DNA from: Cylicocyclus nassatus
Taxonomy: Eukaryota > Nematoda > Chromadorea > Rhabditida > Strongylidae
Length of the DNA stretch: 64,000 nt
Direction of reading: 5' to 3'
Assembly: GCA_958299035.1 (NCBI GenBank)
Contig: CATQJL010000326.1
Coordinates: forward strand, 2,184,232-2,248,231
Made by a program: the position numbers and the translations under genes. Positions 1 to 12,801 of the stretch are shown in pieces; position 1 is the stretch's first letter, and every line of letters starts with the position of its first letter. Under the pieces are notes generated by a model. It did no database searches. It was not told the origin of the DNA and worked only from the letters and a program-made list of their open reading frames with translations.

Positions 1-75
1 CGCTTACATAGATTGAGGACAACTGGAGTATCAAATCGGGTCTTGACTGAAATCGCTTGAAGTATACCCGGCTGA
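1..75. repeat. End of an inverted-repeat element cut by window edge
   Basis: Bases about 40-75 (tgactgaaatcgcttgaagt and what follows) closely match one arm of the short palindromic element at 57144-57360. The window therefore probably starts inside another copy. Only one arm is present, so the assignment rests on about 35 bases. Confidence 0.4.
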
Positions 76-477
76 AAGAGTGATTGCTGGCCTAGTCAAT
101 CAGCCAGTTGCTGCCAAGGTGGTGGCGAAATTGAGTGGTGAAGTGATACGATGCACTGCACCTAACCGAACTTGACAAAGCTCTCCTCGAAAGGCAGACT
201 TCTTCTTGTCACCCAAACAGCAATTTTTGTGTACAGAAAAGCTCGCTTTTGAGGTTTTTACTGCAAGGCATGGTTCTGGATCTAAAATACCTAGAAGGTT
301 CAATACTCTCTAAGAAAAAAATTCTGTAAACCTGCGAAGCCTCTGCCTCCAAAGGTAGGGCAAAAGGGCGCGTTGCCATGTGCGATACTAATAAGGCAGT
401 GACTCGGCAAATTCGAGGATTGATTTCTCGAGATTTAGTTAGAGGACCAGCTTATTAGCCATTGCTAACAAGGGAGG

Positions 478-930
478 TCGGATCAGTCGAAGTGGCCTTT
501 CCAAATGGGTCATATACTATTTTGAAGAGCGTTTAACGCCGATTCCGAATCTGTCTTCAATATCTGCCGAGCGCCTCTGGACACCGAGTCATGAGCGTTC
601 TTTGGGTTGAAAAATTGAATGCGTAATTAGAGCAAAATTCGTCAGAATTGCTCAAATGGTCCAATGTTGGTTAGCAGAACACTCCGTTTCAAAGGATACC
701 TTCTGTTCGAAACACTCATACTACATGTTGCTCTATTTAGGCGCTGAAAACTCCGTAGTAGTTGATTTTACTTGGATTCTGCGTTCAATTTTCGCTTTAA
801 AAAACATTTATAACTCGGCATGCAGAGGCGCTCGGCAGATAACAAAGTCAGATTCGGAATCAGCGTTTAACGCTCTTCAAAATGGTGTATGACTTATTCG
901 GAAAGGCCTTCGACTAACCGGATCCCTTGT
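478..930. repeat. Inverted-repeat element (MITE-like), GCGTTTAACGC family
   Basis: Arms of about 100 bp at 478-600 and 815-930 are imperfect reverse complements, sharing gcgtttaacgc, gattccgaatctg and atctgccgagcgcctctg. Elements at 61316-61768 and 54004-54440 share the same core. No transposase is visible. I did not find a convincing target duplication, so the superfamily is open. Confidence 0.7.
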
Positions 931-1037
931 AAGTCGCACTCGATGAGTCTTCTACTTCGAAAAAACTCGCGCGGAGGGCGATCGCATTCGTACAACTAAC
1001 AGGTCTTACCAAGCGTCTCCCTTCTTCTCCTTCTTAA

Positions 1038-1433
1038 AGGCAGTGGCTCGGAAAATTCGCGACTGGGGGGTATTCACAACTACATGGCCTTCTGGACCAG
1101 CTGAGTCAGGTACTGTGCTTGAAATGTCAAAGGTTTTTTGGGGTTTACCGGCCTTGCAGATTGCTGTAGAGGCGGGGCGAGGGATTCCCGCCATAACCAG
1201 CAAGTGACTGCAGGATACTGTAACTTCACTATTTTGGCGGCAATTGGCTGATCAGCCCAGGCAATCAATACGATACAGTTGACGAGAATCCCTCGCCCCG
1301 CCTCTTCAGCAATTTCCATTGGAAAACGCCAAAAAGCATTTTTTTGACTTCTCAAGCACAGCACCCGACTCCTGGTCCAGAAGGCCATGTAATTGTGGAA
1401 ATTCCCACTCGCGATTTTCCCGAGCCACTGCCT
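1038..1433. repeat. Inverted-repeat element with AGGCAG ends, TTAA-like flanks
   Basis: The element starts AGGCAGTGGCTCGG and ends with its reverse complement CCGAGCCACTGCCT. Inner arms also pair (catggccttctggaccag against ctggtccagaaggccatg). It is flanked by TTAA on the left and TTGA on the right, a 4-bp duplication with one change. It has no coding capacity and shares its ends with elements at 20564, 53102, 53764 and 56176. Confidence 0.75.
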
Positions 1434-3484
1434 TTGACGTGTCTGAAGCTGCGGCCGAAACTAATGTAGAGAGGCATCGTCTTTTGGTTATATGAGGCCT
1501 TCAAAAAACAGGGTTTTAGGAATTTTCATGCTGCCCTCTACCTGTTTTTGCAGTGTTAGGGGATCGCAAATGCTTGTAATTCACAAAAATTTCAAGACTC
1601 AAATTCCGGTGAGCCACTGCCTATAAAAATCCCGACATTTGGTGAGCCACTGCCTGGCCTATTGCCGCACGAAGGCGGACCGCAACTTGCTCAAGAGGGT
1701 GCAAATGCGGCGCGAAGACGACTACCTTAAAACTTTATCGGTGATTCTTCTACAGATAAGTTCACCAATTACAGAAGAATTATTCGATTTCCACAGAAAT
1801 AGAAAATAGCGATTGCTACGCTTTGGTAGAGGGCTCTTGATGTATAAAAGCGCACTGCACTGAAAAAGCTGAAGTATATAAAAGCCGCATCAGCAATGCT
1901 GCGAAAAACCGGCACTGAACTAAAACTATTTGCTTTACTGTAAAAAGCCTTGTTAGAGAGCCTTGGATTGAGATAAACTGCCATTTTTGTGCGATTTTGT
2001 TTAGAGTGCATTATCTTACTGGAAATCCAAAAAAGGGGACTTATCAAAAAGATTTTAGGATGATGTCGTCGCGAAGGGCCATGCGCCCAGTTAAACAAAC
2101 CGCATTCGCGCCCGTAGGTTCTTATATTCTTCCGGCTGTGAACCTTAAGTGCTCGCCAAAGAGAAAAAAATATGAACAAATCTAAATTGCATGCTGAACT
2201 ACAGCCAAATTGCCACTCAAACGTGGCTACATTGCATTCTTTCAGAAGACTGAAAAGTGGTGGGCATTTGGGATCAGCTTAGTTGCCATGCTCGTAATCG
2301 ACAAAATGCTGCTCTCCCATCGTTTCAAAGTAGTCCGGAGAAAAGCTGCGTGGATCGCAAATGGCCACTCTCATGTTGTCTATCGCCACCGCTGCTCGAG
2401 TGTCGGATCTTTCATTGTTTTGCGCAACCAAGTAAAACTGAAAGATAAAATGATTTTTGTGATAAAATGCGTCTTACTTCCTGACATGTGTGGTTCCTGG
2501 AGGCAATTGCACATGCACGGTGTTCCACCGATAAGCATTCTTCGTGGTGACAGAGCGAAGAATAGAAGGACAGTGGGTAAATGCCGCCACAGTTCGGTAT
2601 GGATTTGTATATCGTGAGCCTCAAATAGAAAGGCATTTCTCAATCCTGGACAAGAAAGGGCTGTCAAACCTAAACACAATCGAATCGTTGTCATTTGTGA
2701 AGGCCTGAAATACTGGAAGAGAAGGACATTCAGCGAACGTGTTGCATTCATCTTAGGTGATTCCAAAATTGCAATGTCGCCTGGATCAAGGATTGTGGAT
2801 ACAAATTGTCCGTTAGTGGATGCTGAAACGGTAGCGCTGTGTTCAAAGGAGTGTCTCGGTAAAAGTCCATTTGAATATCTTTCTCGGGCCTCCAAGTCCC
2901 AAAGTACGCTTTACACGCAAATTTCAGCAAGTCTTTCTCGTTTTTTTTGTGAACAGATGGGCATAGCATTCAGCGTCATTCAGAGGCAGCATTGATCAAG
3001 CACGCAATCTTTGATTGGGCGTTGTTTTTCCATTAACAAACCACTCGATGGAGCTTTCGTTTACAACGGTAAAAGAGCGCCCAATTAGAGATCGGGGAAA
3101 TGATAAATATCGTCCAATCATTGCCTTGGTCGGAGTGTTCGCCAAGTGTATTCACTCAATTGGCAAACACCGCTTGCTCGACTACTCTGGTCACGCCCAT
3201 ACGGCATTTTTGCGAAAGTTTGCAGCTGCCAGACTATGGAAAGTTAAAATTAGGGTAAGTTTTTATGTTAGTACCCAAAGGCGACAATGATAGGAAACCC
3301 TAACATCCATTGTGATCAGACCTTATGATTCATCGGCATTGGCGGGTGGAAGGCTACCGCTCGCACCCGCGACGCAGTCTGCGTCTTTCTCGCGAGTGTG
3401 CTCTCTAATTATTCTCTGGCCTTCTTTAGGCCTCGAGGCCCCGCCTTCCAGCCACCAATCCCGAGGGATCAGAGGGTACTCCCA
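1434..3484. other. No recognisable gene; solitary AGGCAG-type ends
   Basis: I find no exon with family similarity. At about 1610-1625 and 1650-1662 the sequence gtgagccactgcct occurs twice. This is the right end of the AGGCAG element class and suggests decayed or solo copies. Open frames here are short and have no recognisable composition. Confidence 0.45.
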
Positions 3485-4115
3485 CTCAGACAATCGCATC
3501 GGGAAGTTCGCGGGTGCTTACTCGACCACCAATCATCCATGCCGCGAGCTGCCCGGTATAAACCGAAATTGGACCCGATAAGTGACCGCGGTGCACCCTG
3601 TAAGCGCCCGATAGTTGACCCGATTAGCATGCTTGTGAGGCCTAGGGAGAGTGAAAAATCTTTTGGCGTGTCTTTCATGACAAAGACTTGAGCACAAATT
3701 GAGCAACTTGTTAGCTCATCGGTCGACATCATCTAATGTCGATAATACTCATCCGACTGCTGAGGTTTATTTCATCAATACAAAAACTCAACTCCGTCAG
3801 ATAGGACCAAATCCGAGAAGCGATACCCAGCCTCATAAACACTTAGGGTAGCCTCACTGCTGCGACGTACCTTACGAGGGTTGCGCCTTAAACTACAGCG
3901 TGTAAGAAGTGCGGCCTTTGATAGGGCCCGCGGCTCGCCGAGTGAGGTGGTTGGGCCGCGACCTTCCCGGTAATCTCTTCCCAATTTCAACTTTGGCCGC
4001 GGCGTTCCCGGTAAGATATACATGGGCCGCGGCGTGTGCGGCTGAAATTTTAAGGGCCGCGGCGCGCCATGTAACACGCTTTGAGGCCGCGAACTTTCCG
4101 ATGCAGTTGTCTGAG
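3485..4115. repeat. GC-rich inverted repeat with GGCCGCG modules
   Basis: The left end (ctcagacaatcgcatcgg, 3486 on) and right end (ccgatgcagttgtctgag, to 4115) are reverse complements extending into ttcgcgg. The right half contains four to five spaced copies of a GGCCGCG(G/A)C motif, most followed within about 12 bases by CCCGGTAA-like sequence (about 3927-4090). The GC content contrasts sharply with the AT-rich surroundings. Confidence 0.6.
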
Positions 4116-4584
4116 CATAGTAAGTGCATGCAAATGAAACATACTCGGCCGTATATCACTGGTTCCAGTAAGAGGGTAGCCGTAACCACGATTTCGCAAG
4201 GTCCACGGTTTTTTTGTCAATCCATGATTAAGGTAGCTGCAGGCGTTTTCTGAAAATATAATGACCACGAAGGTAATTTAAGAAACTGGTAGTAATTTCT
4301 TCAGTAGTAAGTGTTTACCATCAAAATTGCAGTTGAGAGAATCGCAATAATTTTCATGGACTGGCTCTTCAGTTGTAAATCGCGTCGGAGTCACCCAACG
4401 GAATGGAGGTCTTCTAGAATCTTACATTTTTATCAAAAATCCAGCCACCGCCCTAGTAACTTACACAGTGGTGGACCTGCTTGTGATCCTTTCTCTGGGA
4501 ATGCTTGGCCGAGTAGTGGTTGAGATAATACGCCTACAAAGCAGCCACAACACTTCGTTGCCTTTTTTCAATAGAATAATAATA

Positions 4585-7500
4585 TTACGTTGGGTAGGGC
4601 TTTTTCTTGGGATACGGATCCTTTGTTGATGGTTTGACAACATGGACGGATGGTAGACTTATGAGCCTTGGTTGCGGCCAGGTCGTTTTTCTTGTTCCCG
4701 TTATGATCAAAGGAGGTTGTGTTCGCTCTTCAGTGGGTTCTGGCATCACTTTGGTAGAGCGAGGTGTGGTTACTAGGGTAGCTGGTGATGAAGTACTGGT
4801 CGCAGATATTCCAAGTTTTTCTACTTGCGCACATTCGCCAATGTAGGCGATCTCATCAATAACAAGAAAACGATTTTTCAGTCCTTTCTCCCAGTGAGGA
4901 ACAAGATTAAGCTGAAGCAATCATAAACGAGTATACAAAGAGGGCACTTTCTTTTTATAAGTACCGTAAAAGGTTCTTTGAAGCTGTTTGTCAAGTCGAA
5001 CACAGCCAAACGGCTTTCGTGTTTCGTGCTGGCGCCTTGGTCTATGCATTCGATCAGCTCACTGTCGACACCTACAGCATCATCAGGTGATCCAAGAACA
5101 TTTTGAATATGATATCTATCTACAACTAACCATAGCCAAGAACGCATACTTGAAGTATGATGTCTCCATTTGACCAATATCGGAACAGAAGCTAAAATTA
5201 TTTTCAATCTTGTGATGAAAAGTTCGAGGACAAACATATTTGTGGATAAAAATTCCTCAAACTCATACCTTCCCTGGTCCAGTTTGACAACGCACAGGAT
5301 CACTTGTCAACATAGCTGTACCTTGGAGCACCAGTGCTGCGGGGTAGGAAGGCAACAGAGTAGGATCAGCTACAGATTCCTCCAGCGACGGTATGGCCCA
5401 TGAAAATGCCAAAGATTATTCGTACATATATTGGAAGTCCAGGCTTAGTTACCTCGATCAATTATAGCCCATCTGCCAGCTTCAGCTCCCCACTGACACG
5501 CAAACTCATTGTTAAAATCACACAGGAGTTTTGCCGATTCGTTGACGATGTTACCTCAAGTTAGTATTGAATTTCAGTAAATTTTATGTAGGGCAGGGAG
5601 GGGGGGGGGGGGGGGGAATGTCACCTGTTCTCCTATCAAACAATGGTCGTGTCTTATTGCCAAGTACCATCAATTCGAATGGAATCTCCGTCGATGTGGA
5701 AGGTAGGGAGGGGGGCGTTCTGCAGCAAATAGAATTTTTTGACTGATTTGTTTCTTAGTATTTTATTTTCTCACTTTCTTTCTATTATAGAGTTTGTCGT
5801 TGATGTGATGACTTCTTCAGTTGGCTCTTCCGTCATAGGCATCAGAGATGTGGTTACTAGAATCAAATTCTAACATTATACAAATAATATTTTTTTCAGT
5901 CAGCTTTACTCACTTGCTTCGGTCGTCGTGACAGTAGTGAGCTCTGATGTGCTTGCACTTGTAGACGTCGTGACCAGCCTTCTTGTCCATGGTATGACTT
6001 TTGGAGGAATGGCAGTGGACTGAAATTCAAGAATGGCTATGTCAAAAAATTAAGATTTAGTTAAAATGCTACATTACTTAACCAACATATGAACTTCAAT
6101 CACTTAAATTTCATGAGGGAACCAACAACACTCTCCATTCTTGTTAATGCGTGGCAAGCGCACCTGGGGCTACATCTTGCGATGTCAATCGTGTCCTGAT
6201 TAGGGAAATAGCAGATTCAAAGCCTACCCCAAAAATGTCGATTTCCTTTCCTCGCATTCCTGGGGCAATCGGAGGCGGAGATCCATCTCGACACGTGCTT
6301 GCATCGTAACGAATGTCGTCAATGACAAGCACGCCTGGCTGGTTGTTAGACGCTATCATTATCTGAAATAATTGGATCAAAGTTGTCGAGATTTTTGACA
6401 CCAAATGAATCGTACTCGAAACGGCTTCTGAATCTCTGGAATCTTTAGAAATACTTTGCCAGGCATAACTGGTGAAGCAAGCATTCCTGTGCAGTTGAAT
6501 CGTTCACCGTTGATGTCCGTCAGGCATATTTCTAAGTCGGCACTACCTGCAACATATAAATAGGAGTGAATAAGTAGTTTACCTATCTTATATATAAAGC
6601 TGAATGTCTGTCTGTCTGTCTGTATGTATGTATGTATGTCTGTCTGTACGTATGTGCGGAATAGAAATTTTTATTTCTGAACCGATCGGGACCAAACTTG
6701 GCGCACATATACTTCGGGGCAGGGAGCGTGTCATAGGCTACTTTTCGTTATCGATCGATATCGATTTTATCGATTTTTATCGATTTTTTTGCTGAGTTCA
6801 CCTACGGGGCCGGGAGTTGGCACAGGGGGGTAATCGAGCATGGGGATTCCGAATACAATATTGGTTTCCAGGATTATCGATTACTTTTATCGATTTTATC
6901 GATTTTTTTGCAAAGTTTGAGCTACGGGGCTAGGAGTTGGCACAGGGGGGTAATCGAGCATGGGGATTCCGAATACAATATTGGTTTTCAGGATTATCGA
7001 TTACTTTTATCGATTTTATCGATTTTTTTGCAAAGTTTGAGCTACGGGGCTGGGAGTTCGCACAGGGGGGTAATCGAGCTTGGGGATTCCGAATACAATA
7101 TTGGTTTTCGGGATTATCGATTACTTTTATCGATTTTATCGATTTTTTTGCAAAGTTTGAGCTAGGGGGCTGGGAGTTGGCACAGGGGGGGGGGTAATCG
7201 AGCATGCTGATCACCCCCAAGGGGGGTGATCAGCATGCTCGATTACACCCCTGTGCCAAATTCCAGCCCCCTAGCTCAAATTTTCAAAAAATCGATAAAA
7301 TCGATAAAAGTAATGGACGATCCTGAAAACTAATATTGTATTCGTAATCTGCATGCTCGATTACCCCCCTGTGCAAACTCCCAGCCCCGCAGGTCAAACT
7401 TTACAAAAAAATCGATAAAATCGATAAAAGTAATGGACGATCCTGAAAACTAATATTGTGTTCGTAATCAGCATGCTCGATTCCCCCTGTGCAAAATCCC

Positions 7501-8512
7501 AGCCTCGCATGTCAAAATTTACAAAAAATCGATAAAATCAATAAAAGTAATCGATAATTCTGAAAACTAATATTGTATTCGGAATCCCCATGCTCACTTC
7601 CCCCCCTGTGCCAACTCCTAGCCCTGTAGGTGAACTCTGCAAAAAAATCGATAAAAATCGGTAAAATCGACATCGATCGATAACGAAAAGTGGACTATGA
7701 CACGCTCCCTGCCCCGAAGTGTATGTGTGCAAAGTTTGGCCCCGTGCGAAGCCGGGTACGCCAGCTAGTATATGTATATAGCTAGAGAACTTACCGATAG
7801 CCCAGTAGATGAAAGACAAATCAGCTGAGCCTTTTTGACATCGAATTTCGTCTGTCATGAGCGCATCAACAGGATTGCCTCGTTGCTCTATGAGCACAAA
7901 CGGTTCTCCTGCATGAAAGAGCTTATGAGACAAAGTCTATAAGTTAGTCACCATCAAACTCAAAATCTCTAGAGTTCATTGCATGTATAATACTAGAACT
8001 ATGGTACTAATTCTCCAATCGCTCAGTTTATCAAACTGACATACTTGGCAATTGCATCGTTCCCGTTGCAGCCAGCCATAGTAGGCTGTCAGGTTCACCT
8101 CTCGCAATTCGCCAGTGATCCATTGTACCACCAACAGAGGCCCATCTAAGTTGAATATTTTTTCTAAACCCTTGCAATCAGTTGTAGGTTAGAAACCTGC
8201 AATCGCTGTCGAATGAGCAATCGTAGGATAAATATTCATGATTTGACGGATATGGAGGAAGATCTTGCGTCGTTACAAATAGCCCGAGGGCTACCTGGAA
8301 TTGCCTTTCAAATAAACAGACCTCTCAAAACAAAATTCACCCAGGAAATGTTACCTGTAGAATACGGCTGACTAAATTGTTCGGACTATGCTGCGGAGTG
8401 CCTCTCTCCATCTCCGGAATGGAGGAAGATGGAGTCGATATTCCGCCTGAAAGTGTTACTGTACCGTCGCTAAGCCTGAGGTTCTGACCATCGGTATAGT
8501 TCTCATAACTAG
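4585..8512 (-). CDS. Secreted protein with two MAM domains, multi-exon
   Basis: Exons, 5' to 3': 8512-8355, 8294-8197, 8145-8045, 7908-7795, 6546-6416, 6362-6228, 6019-5914, 5856-5775, 5554-5453, 5369-5269, 5191-5131, 5071-4965, 4911-4585 (stop TAA). MAM1 runs from the DCSFDSDCRW start, through WRIARGEP and the IYWAIG/LEICL strands, to VLVIDDIRYDASTC. A Thr/Ser-rich linker (STSASTSELTTVTTTEA) leads to MAM2, which starts LLCDFNNEFACQW and ends FLVIDEIAYIGEC. The tail is basic, Pro/Thr-rich and ends KKKPYPT. MAM domains are extracellular adhesion modules with paired cysteines, so the product is probably secreted or cell-surface. The exon at 8355-8512 starts in phase 1, so upstream exons and the signal peptide are still missing. 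The joins around 5775/5554 are uncertain. A fold-back element sits in the intron between 7795 and 6546. No protease domain belongs here: the astacin gene upstream has its own stop. Confidence 0.85.
6597..7772. mobile_element. Fold-back element of ATCGAT-rich 120-bp modules, copy 1
   Basis: It begins with a (TCTG/TATG)n microsatellite at 6604-6650. A head follows (accaaacttggcgcacatat, cggggcagggagcgtgtcat), then about four direct repeats of a roughly 120-bp module to 7200. Each module carries tatcgattacttttatcgat and cacaggggggtaatcgagca. From 7205 to 7772 the modules run in the opposite direction and end ccgggtacgccagctagta. The whole is a large imperfect palindrome inside a MAM-gene intron. 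I see no transposase. Related copies lie at 9330-9922 and 63791-64000. Confidence 0.8.
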
Positions 8513-9329
8513 CTGTGGAGAGCGTTAAGTGAAAAAAACGAAGGTCCAAGCGAAACGATAGTAAGTGTAACGGACAGCTACCAGGTTGACCCATGAGTCA
8601 AATGTTCAAAGAGGATGTGTTGATGTAATTTTTGTTATGTATTTGATTTGGTCTATACTTGGTTTCATACAATTCCACTATAGAAGCTCCTAATTCGAAA
8701 TTTTCGTTGAGTTTGAGTGACTCTAAATCAGAAGAGCGAATAAGAAAATAACTACAGTTAATGAAGTTACTCCCTCATTCTAGTCACTAAGTTCAAAATC
8801 AAAGTTTCGGACAAAGTAGTAATCAAAGAAATCTGCAATGTGTCAGTTTCGCTATGGCTCAGATTTTTCTAATACTTACTGGTTTTTGCAAACGCAGCGA
8901 TAGCTGTCACAAGGCGTAGGCTTTACGGGGAGGGGGGGGGGACTTCTGATATTTTGAACCCTCTCATTAGACTTTCCGGAACGACTTTTTATTGATGTCG
9001 CAATTGGTGATTTTCGAGCAACGAGTAGAGAACGATAAGAGTTAAATTTTGACGTTTAGTGGTCTATGAATTCCCATGTCCAGTAGAGCAGGTATGATTC
9101 TTTGCAGTTTGTTCTGCTGCATCGCTATAGGAATGACCTTCTAAGTAGTCGAATTCAACAATTGCATGAAGTCTGCAACTTCGAAAGCTGATAGAAACAG
9201 TGAAATGCGTACAATCTCTCCTACATATTACCAATGAATTTTTCAGACTTATTCAGGATAAAATTATAGTAAGGGGAAAGGAAAAATTTTCAATATGACT
9301 GATATATATCATATATTTTATCGAAAACT
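8513..9329. other. Upstream of visible MAM exons; no gene recognised
   Basis: This is probably intron of the MAM gene, because its first visible exon needs a phase-1 partner. A G-rich run lies at 8930-8941. No exon with clear similarity was found on either strand. Confidence 0.4.
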
Positions 9330-9922
9330 AGCTGGCGTACCCGGCTTCGCACGGGGCCAAACTTTGCACACATACACTTCGGGGCAGGGAGCGTGTCATA
9401 GGCTACTTTTCGTTATCGATCGATATCGATTTTATCGATTTTTATCGATTTTTTTGCTGAGTTCACCTACGGGGCCGGGAGTTGGCACAGGGGGGTAATC
9501 GAGCATGGGGATTCCGAATACAATATTGGTTTCCAGGATTATCGATTACTTTTATCGATTTTATCGATTTTTTTGCAAAGTTTGAGCTACGGGGCTAGGA
9601 GTTGGCACAGGGGGGTAATCGAGCATGGGGATTCCGAATACAATATTGGTTTTCAGGATTATCGATTACTTTTATCGATTTTATCGATTTTTTTGCAAAG
9701 TTTGAGCTACGGGGCTGGGAGTTCGCCCCCATCAACCCCTCCGGGGTGATCAGCATGTTCGATTACCCCCCTGTGCAAAATCCCAGCCCCGTAGCTCAAA
9801 TTTTGCAAAAAATCGGTGAAATCGACATCGATCGATAATGAAAAGTGGACTATGACACGCTCCCTGCCCCGAAGTGTATGTGTGCAAAGTTTGGCCCCGG
9901 GCGGAGCCGGGTTTGCCATCTA
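9330..9922. mobile_element. Fold-back element of ATCGAT-rich modules, copy 2
   Basis: It starts actagctggcgtacccggct and ends with the reverse-complement type agccgggtttgccatctagt, so both termini are present. It holds two forward 120-bp modules and a shorter reversed arm. Its head sequence (cggggcagggagcgtgtcat) is shared with copy 1, but the microsatellite found there is absent. This copy best defines the element's true ends. Confidence 0.8.
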
Positions 9923-12801
9923 GTATAAGATAAAATCGAGGTCGAAGCACAATGTCGAAATGTAATGATCGTTCATGAAGTTTACCTTTCAAAATCTCAA
10001 AGGAAATAGGAGCAAAAACAAAAGCGAGATAAAATTCCTTTTGGATCTTTGCACACTTTTTTTGCAAAATTCGGTTTTCCATTAGAGAACCTGTGCAATA
10101 ACATGGAAGAAGACACAAGGCATTTTCACACTGAAGAAATAATTCAAGTCAGGCTGTGGAACAAGCATCCTTATTGTTAAGATTTTTTTTTCATGGATCT
10201 GATTATGAGAGTAATGTTCAAACCTCAAGAAATAGAAAGTGTCCAACGAATGACTGGCAGAGACTACGAATAAGTCTGTATTATTGAAAAAACAACCAAA
10301 AAATATGTCGCTTCAAAAAGCAATGCATACGACTTATGTAGAACGAAAACAATCAGAATTTCTACACAAGATTATTGTCGTTTTCAGAAACATCTGGCTG
10401 CTCTCAACGCTATTGCCACCACTTTTCTGCTATAAAATATGTAAAACAATATTCGGTCTTTCCATGCACATTTTTTTTCGAAAAAAGTTGACGGTCTGTA
10501 GGCGATAATCGGCAATCGTAAAAAGCAACGAGCTGACGAGAGATTCACAGGTCTCACCTTTCGTGAACAGCTTGAGTGCATTGCACACAATTACGATGGT
10601 GAATGGAAACGTACACACTTGAAACATTCATTTATCATTCGTTGGTCACGAAGTACAAAAAATTTATCTCTGTGGTAAGCATAATCCAATGATTTTGCAA
10701 AAGGAATCAATCCAGAGGAGCAATGTGACTCAGAAAAGCGAATACATCGCTCTGATTAACTTTCACCGGTATAGATAATGCTCAATCCGGCTACACATTT
10801 TTTGACCTCACAAAACAGCAAAAAGAAAATTCAATGCATTTGAACATAAGAAAATAGCAGATGCTATTCGTCATATACACTACGGGGGAAATGATTGATT
10901 GCAAATGCACAAGCAAGTCAATATAGATCACTGTATCCAAAACGTTGTTAGAGACCTTCTTTGATTTCAAAATTTCCCCCTTTCTCTCCCTTCCCCGTCA
11001 ATACTGCCCCTAACGGAAAGGAATTAAGATCGGGCCCAGGTGACAATTTCTAGATTTTTCTGGAGTACTCTGTCATGGTAATTGACCAGTTGTCGATATA
11101 ATGACGTGCTTGGTGATGGGACAAGTGAAAATGTGTAAAAGTGTCAGTAAATAGTACTTGAACGACGGTACGAAGGCCATGCACAATGAGAAGCGATCGG
11201 GCAATTTCAAAGCTATAACAGATGAATGTCACGACAACACTTGTTACATTTAGTCACTCCGCCTGTGCGACTAAAAACACAGAGCTCAGCAAATAGCGGC
11301 ACATCGGGAGTTACAACCCATCCACCGACATCGTGTACCCTTTTTAGATCGTCTACGAACTTTTGCTTTTTTAGATTACTAAAAAAACTCACGACTCAAT
11401 CGGCGCTCCTCGGCGAACACAATGGCTATGCAAATTTGGTACCGTTAGAATTTCGAGAGCGGCAAAGGCGAGGAAAAAACGACACGTAAAGCGTCTTGAA
11501 CAGGAGTTTCAAAACTGCTTTTCACGCAATTTTCGGAAGGAGAAATTTTCATTTCTACTGCAATTCTGTACGGTAAATCAGTCACGTTCTCGCTGAACTA
11601 CAAAAGCTATAAACAAAGTGCTCAGAAATGGGGAAATTCAGAAGATCAGCAGATCAGTTTGAAAACTTCGCAAAACGTAAGCATTCAGCCCAAGTTCGTT
11701 GTCAGCTCTCAAAATTTGAGTTTTTAATCTTTGTAACAGAAGATTTAGCATAATTAATTGTTTCGTCAGAGAGTGTGAGTAGTTTTTGATTTTTATGATA
11801 AAAGAGATTGTGTAGTGCACATTGACGGGAAATTTATAGTCATACTTTATAGAGCTTAGCAATGTGCTCGCGAATAAACAAATATATACAAAAAACAACA
11901 GCAAATCATGGCCACCAAAATCTAGTAAAGGGTCAAAGTTTACAGACTTGAAAATCTATACGTTTGAAACTTCTATCAATGCCAAAATCATGATAAATTA
12001 TAATACATTGGAAAAAAACTTCTAAACAATCTATCTTTCAATTGGCCTGAGCGTTCGCTGAGTAGAAAATCTTTAGTGTTCAATAAAACCCGACCATATG
12101 CAAGAACACAGTGTGACATGGAAAATAATTATCCAGTAAAGGTCAAGGCACATTCAATCCGAAAATGAATGGAATTTATGGCATTTGCCTCGCCGCGCAT
12201 TGCCTTCGCGTATCTCGGTAGGCGCGAAGTAAAACATAATAATCCGGGCTGAAGTCTACTGTTTGCATAGACGAGTGCACAGAAGAGATTAACACCTTGG
12301 CTTCTTATAGGACGTGAGTGGTTCTTATAACCAGACTGACATAAAAGGAGAATTTGTTGTAGCGCAAGCCATACATGTCGCACTGACAATGTAAAGATAA
12401 TTATAGAATCGGTCCTGTATAGTATACCGGGATGGGTTGTTCTAGAGAGTGAAATATCCGCATCTTGTGTATGGAAAATTTGTGCGATTACAAATAATTT
12501 CGGAACAAAAGTCAACAGTCGTGGATAATCTACAAGGTACAAATTTTACAGCGTTTGGCTTAGATACTAAAAAATTATAATAATAATAATAATAAGGGGC
12601 AACATGATTTTGGTATGACCTGATGGAAGAATCCCATAACTTTCTTGAGAGGTTCTTCCTCCTTAAAAATACGTGGAGGGTTGCCTTTGAATATAAACAT
12701 TTTACATATAAAAATCCCACTTTTGATTAGCGAAGTTTCCCGAATTATTTTTGGCAAATTTGCAACTCGCATTATTGAAAACCTTAGACTTCACCGTCTT
12801 C
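9923..12801. other. 2.9 kb without a recognised gene
   Basis: The region is AT-rich with short open frames. A minus-strand stretch around 11230-11345 has protein-like composition (Cys-rich near 11240) but no family or convincing splice pair. It could hold 5' exons of the MAM gene. Nothing else is supported. Confidence 0.35.

Noticed and set aside
6908..7220. Repetitive proteins encoded by the fold-back modules
   Set aside because: Frames on both strands are open only because the 120-bp module repeats; no start context, splice signals or conservation.
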